Shown: positions 16,542-24,717 of the stretch, piece by piece
Position numbering within the stretch: the stretch's first letter is position 1
Layout: each line of letters starts with the position of its first letter
Source of the DNA: CBDBFH01 sp965204775
GTDB lineage: Bacteria; Pseudomonadota; Alphaproteobacteria; JAPOUT01; G958296285
Assembly (NCBI GenBank): GCA_965204775.1
Contig: CBDBFH010000001.1
Coordinates: 1-64,000, forward strand
DNA: 64,000 nucleotides
Direction: 5' to 3'
Made by a program: the position numbers and the translations under genes
Notes under the pieces: model-generated
Seen by the model: only the letters and a program-made list of their open reading frames with translations
Database searches by the model: none
Told to the model about the DNA's origin: nothing

Positions 16542-17417
16542 TTACGTCTCCGCCGTCTCCGCCTCCCGCGCGCGCATCCGCCGCCGGAAGGGGCTGGCCG
16601 GATAGGCCCCCAAAATCCGCACCGACGTGCTGAAAAACGACAACTCCTCCAGCGCCAGACGGACATTGCGCCGCGCCGGATGGCCTTCGATATCGGCATA
16701 AAACTGGGTTGCGGCGAAGTCGCCCTCGATCTGGCAGCTCTCCAATTTGGTCATATTGACTCCGTTGGTCGCAAAGCCGCCCAGCGCCTTATAGAGCGCC
16801 GCCGGCAGATTGCGCACCCGAAACAGAAAACTCGTGATCACCGCCTCCGCGTCCTCCGGCGCGTCGCCGGGCGCGGCGGACAGGATCAAAAAGCGCGTAT
16901 AATTATCCGGGGTGTCCTCAATGTCGTCGAGCAGAATCTCGAGGCCGTGAATCTGCGCCGCCAGCTGCGAGGCAATCGCCGCCAGACGCACATCCCCCTG
17001 CTGCGCGCAGGCGCGGGCCGCCCCCGCCGTGTCGGCGGTGGTGATCGTGCGCAGTTTGAGGCGGGCGATCGCCTTGCGGCATTGGGCGAGGGCCATCTCG
17101 TGGCTTTGCACCGCCTCCAGCCGCTCCAGCTGCGCGCCGGGCGGCGCGGCCAGCTGGTGGCGGACGCGCTGAAAATGCTCGCCGACCACGAAAAGCCCGG
17201 TGCGCGGCAACAGATGATGAATGTCGGCGACCCGCCCGGCGACCGAGTTTTCAATCGGAATCATCGCGCGGGCCGCCGCGCCGGAAGCGACGGCGGCGAA
17301 GACATCGGCGAAGGTCGGATAGGCCCGCGCCTCCATCCGCCGGGCGCGGGCGCGGCAGGCGATATGCGAATGCGCGCCTTCCTCGCCCTGATAGGCGATC
17401 ACGGGGGCAGGGGTCAT
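16542..17417 (-). CDS. pheA: Prephenate dehydratase
   Basis: A 291-residue enzyme turning prephenate into phenylpyruvate for phenylalanine synthesis. The catalytic domain runs from AYQGEEGAHSH through PIENSVAGRV to the NYTRFLIL motif (the key Thr), and a C-terminal ACT domain (SFLFRVRNLPAALYKAL, then NMTKLESCQIEG) should bind phenylalanine for feedback control. The ESRP-type motif reads LESCQ here. There is no fused mutase; that activity is at 9070-9900. The start overlaps the kdsB stop by one base (TGATG), so the two are coupled, a pairing seen in other alphaproteobacteria. Confidence 0.95.
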   Translation of the reverse strand: MTPAPVIAYQGEEGAHSHIACRARARRMEARAYPTFADVFAAVASGAAARAMIPIENSVAGRVADIHHLLPRTGLFVVGEHFQRVRHQLAAPPGAQLERLEAVQSHEMALAQCRKAIARLKLRTITTADTAGAARACAQQGDVRLAAIASQLAAQIHGLEILLDDIEDTPDNYTRFLILSAAPGDAPEDAEAVITSFLFRVRNLPAALYKALGGFATNGVNMTKLESCQIEGDFAATQFYADIEGHPARRNVRLALEELSFFSTSVRILGAYPASPFRRRMRAREAETAET

Positions 17418-18184
17418 CAGCCAACTCCGGGGGGCGCCAAAGCGTCCAGCGCCGCGGCGGCGGCGGCCAGATCGGCGCGAGTATCGACCGCGACCGGGGG
17501 GCTGTCAATCAGGCCGGCCTGAATCGTCATCCCCGCCTCCAGCGCCCGCAATTGTTCGAGTCCTTCGCGCGCCTCCAGCGCGCTGGGCGCCGCCGCGCAA
17601 AAGCGCGCCAGCGCCGCGCGCCGATAGGCATAGACCCCGACATGACGCCAAAGCGGTCCTGCGCCCCAAGGGGCGCGCGCGCGGGTGAAATACAAGGCGC
17701 GCGGATCGCCCCCCCCGGCGGGAAAGGACAGCACCGCCTTGGGAATATTGGCGTCCCCGGCCTCCTCCGGCGCAACAAAGCGCGCGGCCAGGGTTGCAAT
17801 GTCGCAGGGGTTGCGCGCCAGAACCGCCAGAACCAGACGCAGCGCCTGCGGCGCAATCGCCGGCAGATCGCCTTGCAGGTCAAGCGCGGCGTCATGGCGG
17901 CGCTCCGGGTCGATTTTCTCCAGCGCCTCGAAAATCCGGTCCGAGCCGGAGCGATGGACGCCGGTCATCACCGCCTCGCCGCCGGCGTCGCGCACCGCCT
18001 GGGCAATGTCCCGGTCGGCGGCGGCGACCACCACCCGCGCGCAATCGGCCTCGACCGCCCGCCGCCAGACATGGACGATCATCGGCGCGCCCCGCAGCTG
18101 CGCCAGCGGCTTGCCCGGAAGGCGGCGCGAAGACAGCCGCGCCGGGATCAGAATGATCGGCGCGCGAAAGCCGGAACCCCTCAT
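17417..18184 (-). CDS. kdsB: CMP-KDO synthetase
   Basis: Activates 3-deoxy-manno-octulosonate as CMP-KDO for the lipopolysaccharide core, feeding the WaaA transferase encoded at 34271-35569. Seen: IILIPARLSSRRLPGKPLA (nucleotide-binding start), VVVAAADRDIAQAV, the metal and sugar region TGVHRSGSDRIFEAL, DLQGDLP and HVGVYAYRR. Length is 255 residues from the ATG at 18182-18184, chosen because the fold begins eight residues later; a longer frame would add an unrelated tail. Coupled to pheA by a one-base overlap and divergent from the cytochrome c gene. Confidence 0.94.
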   Translation of the reverse strand: MRGSGFRAPIILIPARLSSRRLPGKPLAQLRGAPMIVHVWRRAVEADCARVVVAAADRDIAQAVRDAGGEAVMTGVHRSGSDRIFEALEKIDPERRHDAALDLQGDLPAIAPQALRLVLAVLARNPCDIATLAARFVAPEEAGDANIPKAVLSFPAGGGDPRALYFTRARAPWGAGPLWRHVGVYAYRRAALARFCAAAPSALEAREGLEQLRALEAGMTIQAGLIDSPPVAVDTRADLAAAAAALDALAPPGVG

Positions 18185-18278
18185 GCGCGCACAATAAGCA
18201 AGGCGGCGGGCGGCGCAAGGGGCAAAGCCCGCGCCGCCTTGCGCGCCGCCCCGCTTTGCCCTTAAAGTCGGCGCGCTG

Positions 18279-18806
18279 ATGGATTCTTTCGAGATCAACA
18301 AACTTGTCGGCGGCGCGCTCGCCTGCCTCCTTCTGATCACCGCGGTGCGCCTTGCCGCCGAGGCGATCTATGCGCCCCACCTGCCGCCCGGCGGCGAGGC
18401 CGCCGTCCCCGCCGCCCCGCCCACCGCCGCCGTACGCGACGACACCCCCCCGCTCGCCATCCTGCTCGCCCGCGCCGATCTCGACCGCGGCCAAAAGGCC
18501 GCCCGCAAATGCGTCTCCTGCCACACCTTCACGCCCGGCGGCAAAAACCGCATCGGACCCAATCTGTGGAGCATTCTCGGCCAGAAGGTCGCCGCCGTCT
18601 CCGGCTTCGCCTATTCCACCGCCATGCAAAATCACCCCGGAGAATGGGGCTATGAAGAATTGTTCACCTTTCTGGAAAAACCCCGCCGGATCGTGCCGGG
18701 AACAAAAATGAGTTTCGCCGGAATCCGCAAAGCCCAGGCGCGGGCCGATCTGATCCTTTATCTGCGCTCGCTCTCCGAGCGCCCCCGCGCCCTGCCCGCG
18801 CCTTGA
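18279..18806 (+). CDS. Membrane-anchored c-type cytochrome
   Basis: 175 residues: an N-terminal transmembrane anchor (residues 10-28), a Pro/Ala-rich periplasmic linker (30-58) and a class I cytochrome c domain. Heme attachment is C78-x-x-C81-H82, the sixth ligand is Met143 in GTKMSFAG, with RIGPNLWSILG between. This is the pattern of the cycM/cytochrome c552 group, which hands electrons from the bc1 complex to terminal oxidases. It precedes the yej operon by 18 bases but shares no obvious function with it. Confidence 0.9.
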   Translation: MDSFEINKLVGGALACLLLITAVRLAAEAIYAPHLPPGGEAAVPAAPPTAAVRDDTPPLAILLARADLDRGQKAARKCVSCHTFTPGGKNRIGPNLWSILGQKVAAVSGFAYSTAMQNHPGEWGYEELFTFLEKPRRIVPGTKMSFAGIRKAQARADLILYLRSLSERPRALPAP

Positions 18807-18824
18807 GGGTGAGGGGGAGCGCTC

Positions 18825-20669
18825 TTGCCGGACCGCCTGCTGCGCCGCCTGTGCCTGTGCCTGTGCCTGTGCCTCGCCCTGGCCACCGGCCCGGCGCACA
18901 GCGAAGAAGCCGGCGCCCCCTGGCGGCATGGCGCCACGCTCTTCGGAGAGCTGAAATACCCGCCCGGCTTTTCCCATTTCGACTACGTAAATCCCGACGC
19001 GCCCAAGGGCGGCCTGCTCCGGCTGGCCGGGGTCGGCGGCTTTGACTCGCTCAATCCCTTCCTGATCAAGGGCCGTCCGGCGGCGCAGCTGGGCCTGATC
19101 TACGACACCCTGATGACCCCCAGTTTTGACGAACCGGCCTCCGAATACGGCCTGATCGCCCGCGCCGTCTCCTGGCCGCCCGATCATTCCTCGGTCACCT
19201 TCACCTTGCGCGCGGGCGCGCGCTTTCACGACGGCCATCCGATCACCGCCGAAGACGCGGTGTGGAGCCTGCAGGCGCTGAAAAAAGCCCATCCCTTCTA
19301 CCGGGCCTATTACGCCGACATCGTGCGCGGCGAGGCGCTCTCGCCCCACAAAGTCCGCTTTGTCTTCGCGGTGCGCAACAATCGCGAACTGCCCCACATC
19401 GCCGGACAATTGCCGGTCTTGCCCAAACATTATTGGCAGGCGCAGGAGGAAGACGGCGGCCCGCGCGATTTTTTCGCCGCCGGCCTCAACCCGCCGCTGG
19501 GCTCCGGACCCTACCGAATCGAATCGGTCAAGCCGGGCCGCTCCCTCACCTATGCCCGGGCCGGCGATTACTGGGCGCGCGATCTGCCGGTCAATCGCGG
19601 GCGGCACAATTTCGGCCGGATCCGGATCGACTATTTCGGCGACGACGACATTGCGCTGGAAGCCTTCAAGGCCGGGACGCTCGACTTCCGCGCCGAATCC
19701 TCGTCCAAGAACTGGGCGACCGCCTATGAGCGCCTCGCCGATGATCCGCGTCTGGTCCGCCGCCGGGTTCCCGACGCCAATCCGTCGGGCATGCAGGGCT
19801 TCGTCTTTAACACCCGCCGCCCCCACCTCGCCGACCGCCGGGTGCGCGCGGCGCTGGCCGAAGTCTTTGACTTCGAATGGATGAACCGCACCCTCTTCTA
19901 TGGCCAATATGAGCGCACCCGCTCCTATTTCGAAGGCTCGGAACTGGCCGCGCACGGAGCCCCCGCGCCCGAAGAGCGCGCCTTGCTCCGCCGGATTCAG
20001 GACCAGGCCGGGGCGCGGCTGCCCGCCGAAATTTTCGAGCGCGCCTTCGCCCCGCCCCCCGGCGGCGGGGCCGGACCGGCCCGCGCCGCCGCCCGGCGCG
20101 CCCGCGCCCTCCTGCGCCAGGCCGGCTGGACCATCCGCTCCGGCGTCCTCACCCATGCCGCAGGGGGCCAGCCCATGAAGATCGAATTTCTCCTCGTCCA
20201 GCCCCGCTTCCAGCGCGTCGTCCTGCCTTATATCCGCGCCCTGGAGCGGCTGGGCGTCCAGACCTCGCTGCGGATCGTCGATCCCGCCCAATATCGCAGC
20301 CGCCTGCGCGACTATGATTTCGACATCGTCATCAGCACCTTTCGCCAGTCCCACTCGCCGGGCAACGAGCAGCGCGACTTCTGGGGTTCGGACAGCGCCG
20401 ATCAGCCGGGCGGGCGCAATCTGGCCGGAATCAAAAACCGGGCCGTCGATCTTCTGATCAAGCGCATCATCGCCGCCCCGGGCCGCGCCGAACTGATCAC
20501 CGCCACCCGCGCGCTGGACCGCGTCCTGCTCTGGAATCATTACGTCGTTCCCCATTGGCACATCGCCCATCACCGCCTCGCCTGGTGGAAGCCGCTGGCC
20601 GCGCCCGACCCCCTGCCCGCCTATAATCCGGGCCTGCCGGATATCTGGTGGCGGGAGACACCGCCATGA
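18825..20669 (+). CDS. yejA: Peptide ABC transporter substrate-binding protein (YejA type), copy 1
   Basis: A 614-residue family 5 extracellular binding protein. After a Cys/Leu-rich signal peptide the mature part has YejA marks: ELKYPPGFSHFDYVNPDAPKGG, a LYDTLM-like IYDTLMTPSFDEPASEYG, GARFHDGHPITAEDAV, GSGPYRI and GTLDFRAESSSKNWAT. YejABEF imports peptides such as microcin C, and the Agrobacterium system imports murein peptides. The start is a TTG at 18825 with GAGGGGGAG upstream. The signal sequence is built on four CTGTGC repeats. It overlaps a second yejA (ATGA), so the operon makes two different receptors. Confidence 0.9.
   Translation: MPDRLLRRLCLCLCLCLALATGPAHSEEAGAPWRHGATLFGELKYPPGFSHFDYVNPDAPKGGLLRLAGVGGFDSLNPFLIKGRPAAQLGLIYDTLMTPSFDEPASEYGLIARAVSWPPDHSSVTFTLRAGARFHDGHPITAEDAVWSLQALKKAHPFYRAYYADIVRGEALSPHKVRFVFAVRNNRELPHIAGQLPVLPKHYWQAQEEDGGPRDFFAAGLNPPLGSGPYRIESVKPGRSLTYARAGDYWARDLPVNRGRHNFGRIRIDYFGDDDIALEAFKAGTLDFRAESSSKNWATAYERLADDPRLVRRRVPDANPSGMQGFVFNTRRPHLADRRVRAALAEVFDFEWMNRTLFYGQYERTRSYFEGSELAAHGAPAPEERALLRRIQDQAGARLPAEIFERAFAPPPGGGAGPARAAARRARALLRQAGWTIRSGVLTHAAGGQPMKIEFLLVQPRFQRVVLPYIRALERLGVQTSLRIVDPAQYRSRLRDYDFDIVISTFRQSHSPGNEQRDFWGSDSADQPGGRNLAGIKNRAVDLLIKRIIAAPGRAELITATRALDRVLLWNHYVVPHWHIAHHRLAWWKPLAAPDPLPAYNPGLPDIWWRETPP
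18849..18872 (+). repeat. Hexanucleotide tandem repeat (CTGTGC)4
   Basis: Four perfect copies of CTGTGC encode the Leu-Cys run LCLCLCLC in the signal peptide core of the first YejA-type protein. Gain or loss of a unit would keep the frame and change signal-peptide length by two residues. Confidence 0.9.
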
Positions 20670-22525
20670 TCCGCCTCCTCCTCGCCGCTCTGGCGCTGGG
20701 CGCCGCCCCGGCCTGGGCCGAAGAAGCCGCCGAAGACCCGGCCCGCTTCGGACCGGAGCGCCACGGCCTGTCGATTTTCGGCGATCTCAAATATCCCCCC
20801 GGCTTCGCCCATTTCGATTACGCCAACCCCGCCGCCCCCAAGGGCGGAACCCTCTCGCAGGTCGGCCCGCGCATCGCCTATAACGCCTCCTTCCTGACCT
20901 TCGACAGCCTCAACGGCTATATCCTCAAGGGCCAGGCCCCGCAGGGGCTGCGCCTGGTCTTCGACAGCCTGATGACCCGCGCCCAGGACGAGCCCGACGC
21001 CGTCTATGGCCTGCTCGCCGCCTCGGTCGCGCTCTCCGCCGACCGCAATCAGGCCCGCTTTACCCTGCGCCCCGGCATCCGCTTCCATGACGGCTCGCCC
21101 CTGACCGCGCAAGACGCCGCCTTCTCGCTCATGCTTCTCAAGGCGCATGGCCATCCGCTGATCGCGCGCCCCCTTGCCGAACTCGCCGAAGCCCGCGCGC
21201 TTGACGAGCGCCGCCTCCTCTTGCGCTTCACCGGACGGCAGACCCGCGACCTGATCTTGTTCGCCGCCCAGCTGCCGGTTTTTTCGCGCGCCTATTACGA
21301 AACCCATGACTTCACCCGCACCACGCTGGAGCCGCCGCCGGGCTCCGGGCCTTACCGGATCGGGCGCTTTCAGCCGGGGCGCTTCATCACCTATGAGCGC
21401 GCCGCCGATTATTGGGGGCGCGATGTGCCGGTCAATCGCGGGCGCTGGAATTTCGACCGCATCCGCTTCGAATATTTCCGCGACCGGACCAGCCAGTTCG
21501 AAGCCTTCAAGGCCGGGGCCTATCTTCTGCGCGAGGAGTTCACCTCCAAAGTCTGGGCGACCCAATATGACTTTCCGGCCCGGCGCGCCGGGCGGGTCAA
21601 AACCTTGATCGTGCCCGATCAGACCCCTTCCGGCGCGCAGGGCTGGTTCATCAATATGCGCCGGGCGCGCTTCCAAGATGTCCGGGTGCGCGCGGCGCTG
21701 GCGCTGGCCTTCGATTTTGAATGGGCCAACCGCAATCAGTTCTACGGCCTCTACCGGCGCACCGACAGCTATTTCGAAAACACCGCGATGAAGGCGCGCG
21801 GCGCGCCCGCGCCGGACGAGAGCGCGCTGCTCGCGCCGCTGGCCGCCGATCTGCCCCCCGGGGCGGCGTCCGGCCCGGCGGTCCGCGCCCCGCGCTCCGA
21901 CGGCTCGGGCCGCGACCGCGAAAATCTGCGCCGCGCCCGCGCCCTCCTGCGCCAGGCCGGATGGCGGGTCGAAGACGGCCGGCTGCGCGATTCGCAAGGC
22001 CGCCCCTTCCCGATAGAATTCCTGACCGACGCCCCCAGTTTCGAGCGGATTCTCGCGCCCTATATCCGCAACCTGCAGCGCCTCGGAATCCAGGCCCGCA
22101 TCCGCCTGGTCGACGCCGCCCAATATCAGGAGCGGGTTAAGCAATTCGATTTCGACATGGTCTCGCGCCGCTTCACCATCGCCAACACGCCCGGGGTGGA
22201 ATTGCGCGCCTTTCTCGCCTCGGCCTTCGCCGGCATCCCCGGCAGTTACAATCTGGCCGGGATCGCGAATCCGGCGGTCGACGCTCTGGTCGAACAGGTG
22301 ATCGCCGCCCCGACCCGCGCCGCCCAGATCACCGCGGCCCGCGCGCTGGACCGCGTCTTGCGCGCCCTTCATGTCTGGGTGCCGCACTGGCACAAGCCCA
22401 GTCATCACCTCGCCTTCTGGGACGTCTTCGCCCGCCCGGCGCGCAAGCCCGCCTATGACCGCGCCATCATCGACTGCTGGTGGATCGACCTTGAAAAATC
22501 CCGCGCCCTTGGCAAAGGTCTCTAG
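20666..22525 (+). CDS. yejA: Peptide ABC transporter substrate-binding protein (YejA type), copy 2
   Basis: A 619-residue paralogue of the preceding gene, with a clean signal peptide (IRLLLAALALGAAPAWA then EEA). It shares the same landmarks in order: DLKYPPGFAHFDYANPAAPKG, LVFDSLMTRAQDEPDAVYG, GIRFHDGSPLTAQDA, PGSGPYRIGRF, DYWGRDVPVNRGRWNF, FEAFKAGAYLLREEFTSK and the C-terminal PHWHKPSHHLAFWD. The ATG at 20666 overlaps the copy 1 stop (ATGA); an in-frame start at 20648 lies within copy 1. Divergence between the two is spread along the proteins, so this is an old duplication with probable division of ligands, not a recent copy. Confidence 0.9.
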   Translation: MIRLLLAALALGAAPAWAEEAAEDPARFGPERHGLSIFGDLKYPPGFAHFDYANPAAPKGGTLSQVGPRIAYNASFLTFDSLNGYILKGQAPQGLRLVFDSLMTRAQDEPDAVYGLLAASVALSADRNQARFTLRPGIRFHDGSPLTAQDAAFSLMLLKAHGHPLIARPLAELAEARALDERRLLLRFTGRQTRDLILFAAQLPVFSRAYYETHDFTRTTLEPPPGSGPYRIGRFQPGRFITYERAADYWGRDVPVNRGRWNFDRIRFEYFRDRTSQFEAFKAGAYLLREEFTSKVWATQYDFPARRAGRVKTLIVPDQTPSGAQGWFINMRRARFQDVRVRAALALAFDFEWANRNQFYGLYRRTDSYFENTAMKARGAPAPDESALLAPLAADLPPGAASGPAVRAPRSDGSGRDRENLRRARALLRQAGWRVEDGRLRDSQGRPFPIEFLTDAPSFERILAPYIRNLQRLGIQARIRLVDAAQYQERVKQFDFDMVSRRFTIANTPGVELRAFLASAFAGIPGSYNLAGIANPAVDALVEQVIAAPTRAAQITAARALDRVLRALHVWVPHWHKPSHHLAFWDVFARPARKPAYDRAIIDCWWIDLEKSRALGKGL

Positions 22526-22561
22526 AGGCGCACGCCGCGCCCCGCCTGCCGTCGACGCGCC

Positions 22562-23656
22562 ATGACCGCCTATATCCTTCGCCGCCTGCTGCTGATGATC
22601 CCGACCATTTTCGGGATTTTGCTGATCAGTTTCACCATCGCCCAATTCGCCCCGGGCGGGCCGGTAGAGAAAATTCTCGCCGATCTGTCCGGACAAGGGG
22701 TCGACGCCACCGCCCGCTTCACCGGCCAGCCCGGCGGCGATCTGGCCCAGGCCGCCGCCTCCGCCGGCGGCGACAGCGCCTATCGCGGCGCGCAGGGGCT
22801 GGACCCCGAATTCATCGCCGAACTGGAGCGCCAATTCGGCTTCGACAAGCCCGCCCATCAGCGCTTTTTCCTGATGATCGCCAATTATCTGCGCTTCGAT
22901 TTCGGCGCCAGCTATTACCGCGATACGCCGGTGGTCGAGCTCATCCTCGAAAAAATGCCGGTTTCCATCTCGCTGGGCCTGTGGACGACCCTCCTCACCT
23001 ATCTGATCTCGATCCCGCTGGGCATCGCCAAGGCGGTGCGGGCCGGAACCCGCTTCGACGGCTGGACCAGCGCCGCCATCGTCGTCGGCTACGCCATTCC
23101 CGGATTCCTCTTCGCCATTCTTCTCATCCTGCTGTTTGCCGGGGGCTCCTTTCTTTCGCTCTTCCCCTTGCGCGGGCTGTCCTCCGACGACTGGGAGTCG
23201 CTCTCCTTCTTCGCGCGGATCGCCGATTATCTGTGGCACATCACCTTGCCGGTTCTGGCTCTGGTCATCGGCGCCTTCGCCACCACCACCCTGCTGACCC
23301 GCAACGCCTTCCTGGAGGAAATCGGACGCCATTACGTCATCACCGCCCGCGCCAAGGGGCTGGCCGAGCGCCGAATCCTCTACCGCCATATTTTCCGCAA
23401 CGCCATGCTGGTCATCATCGCCGGCTTTCCCGGCGCTTTTGTCGGGGCTTTCTTCACCGGCTCCCTCCTGATCGAGACCATCTTCTCGCTGGACGGGCTG
23501 GGCCTGCTCTCCTACACCGCGATGATCGACCGCGATTACCCGGTGGTCTTCGCCACGCTCTATATTTTCGGCCTGCTCGGCCTGGTCATCACTTTGATCT
23601 CCGACCTCACCTATAACTGGGTCGATCCGCGCATCGACTTCGAGGCCCGCAGCTGA
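22562..23656 (+). CDS. yejB: Peptide ABC transporter permease YejB
   Basis: A 364-residue inner-membrane permease of the oligopeptide family. The N-terminal helix (LLLMIPTIFGILLISFTIAQFAPGGPVE) is typical of the DppB/YejB subgroup, followed by a periplasmic insertion and five further helices. The EAA coupling loop is in the YVITARAKGLAERRILYRH region, and the end is the usual LTYNWVDPRIDF. It begins 36 bases after the second binding protein gene and is followed by yejE, completing the heterodimeric channel. Confidence 0.93.
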   Translation: MTAYILRRLLLMIPTIFGILLISFTIAQFAPGGPVEKILADLSGQGVDATARFTGQPGGDLAQAAASAGGDSAYRGAQGLDPEFIAELERQFGFDKPAHQRFFLMIANYLRFDFGASYYRDTPVVELILEKMPVSISLGLWTTLLTYLISIPLGIAKAVRAGTRFDGWTSAAIVVGYAIPGFLFAILLILLFAGGSFLSLFPLRGLSSDDWESLSFFARIADYLWHITLPVLALVIGAFATTTLLTRNAFLEEIGRHYVITARAKGLAERRILYRHIFRNAMLVIIAGFPGAFVGAFFTGSLLIETIFSLDGLGLLSYTAMIDRDYPVVFATLYIFGLLGLVITLISDLTYNWVDPRIDFEARS

Positions 23657-23679
23657 GCGATGGCGATGAGGCCGGCCCG

Positions 23680-24717
23680 ATGAGTCCGATCAACCAGCGC
23701 CGTCTGGCGCTCTTTTGCGCTCATCGCCGGGGGGTTTGGTCGCTGGCCATCTTCCTCCTGCTCTTCTTCGCCAGCCTCTTCGCCGAACTGATCGCCAATG
23801 ACAAGCCGATCGTGATGGTCTGGAACGAGCGGGCCTATTTTCCCGTCTTCGCCGCCTATCCCGAAACCGCCTTCGGCGGCGAGTTCGAAACCGAAGCCGA
23901 TTACCGCGACCCCTATCTGCAGGACCTGCTCGCCGCCGATCCCGGATATTGGGCGCTCTGGCCGCCGATCCGCTACGCCTATGACACGATCAACCTCAAT
24001 CTGACCCGCCCCGCCCCCGCCCCGCCCAGCCCCGAAAACTGGCTGGGGACCGACGATCAGGGCCGCGACCTGCTCGCCCGGATCATCTACGGCTTCCGCC
24101 TCTCGGTGGTCTTCGGCCTGCTTTTGACTCTGGTCTCCTCGCTGATCGGCATCGCCGCCGGGGCGGTGCAGGGCAGTTTCGGCGGCTGGACCGATCTCGT
24201 CTTCCAGCGCGTCATCGAAATCTGGACCAGCGTTCCCCAGCTCTATCTTCTGATCATCATCGCCGCGGTCATCACGCCCGGCTTCTGGATTCTCCTCGGA
24301 ATCTTGATGCTGTTCAGCTGGGTCGCGCTGGTCGGGGTGGTGCGCGCCGAGTGCCTGCGGGTGCGCAATTTCGAATACATCCTCGCCGCCCGCGCGCTGG
24401 GCGTGCGCCCCGCCCGAATCATGGTCCGCCATATTCTGCCCAACGCCACCGTCGCCGCCTTGACCTTCATCCCCTTCATCCTCAACGCTTCGATCACGAC
24501 TTTGACCGCCCTCGACTTTCTGGGCTTCGGCCTGCCCCCCGGCTCGCCCTCGCTGGGCGAATTGCTCGCCCAGGGCAAAAACAACGTTCAGGCCCCCTGG
24601 CTGGGCCTGTCCGGATTCTTCACCATCGCCCTTATGCTCTCGCTCCTCGTCTTCATCGGCGAGGCGGTGCGCGATGCGCTGGATCCGGCCAAAAGCCCCG
24701 CCGCCCGGTCCTCATGA
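23680..24717 (+). CDS. yejE: Peptide ABC transporter permease YejE
   Basis: A 345-residue partner permease. An N-terminal helix (residues 20-40) is followed by the long YejE-type periplasmic insert (ETAFGGEFETEADYRDPYL, then WPPIRYAYDTIN), the GTDDQGRDLLARIIYGFRLS motif of DppC-like permeases, and the coupling loop YILAARALGVRPARIMVRHILPN. C-terminal helices end near the RDALDP motif. The stop overlaps the yejF start as ATGA. Confidence 0.93.
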   Translation: MSPINQRRLALFCAHRRGVWSLAIFLLLFFASLFAELIANDKPIVMVWNERAYFPVFAAYPETAFGGEFETEADYRDPYLQDLLAADPGYWALWPPIRYAYDTINLNLTRPAPAPPSPENWLGTDDQGRDLLARIIYGFRLSVVFGLLLTLVSSLIGIAAGAVQGSFGGWTDLVFQRVIEIWTSVPQLYLLIIIAAVITPGFWILLGILMLFSWVALVGVVRAECLRVRNFEYILAARALGVRPARIMVRHILPNATVAALTFIPFILNASITTLTALDFLGFGLPPGSPSLGELLAQGKNNVQAPWLGLSGFFTIALMLSLLVFIGEAVRDALDPAKSPAARSS

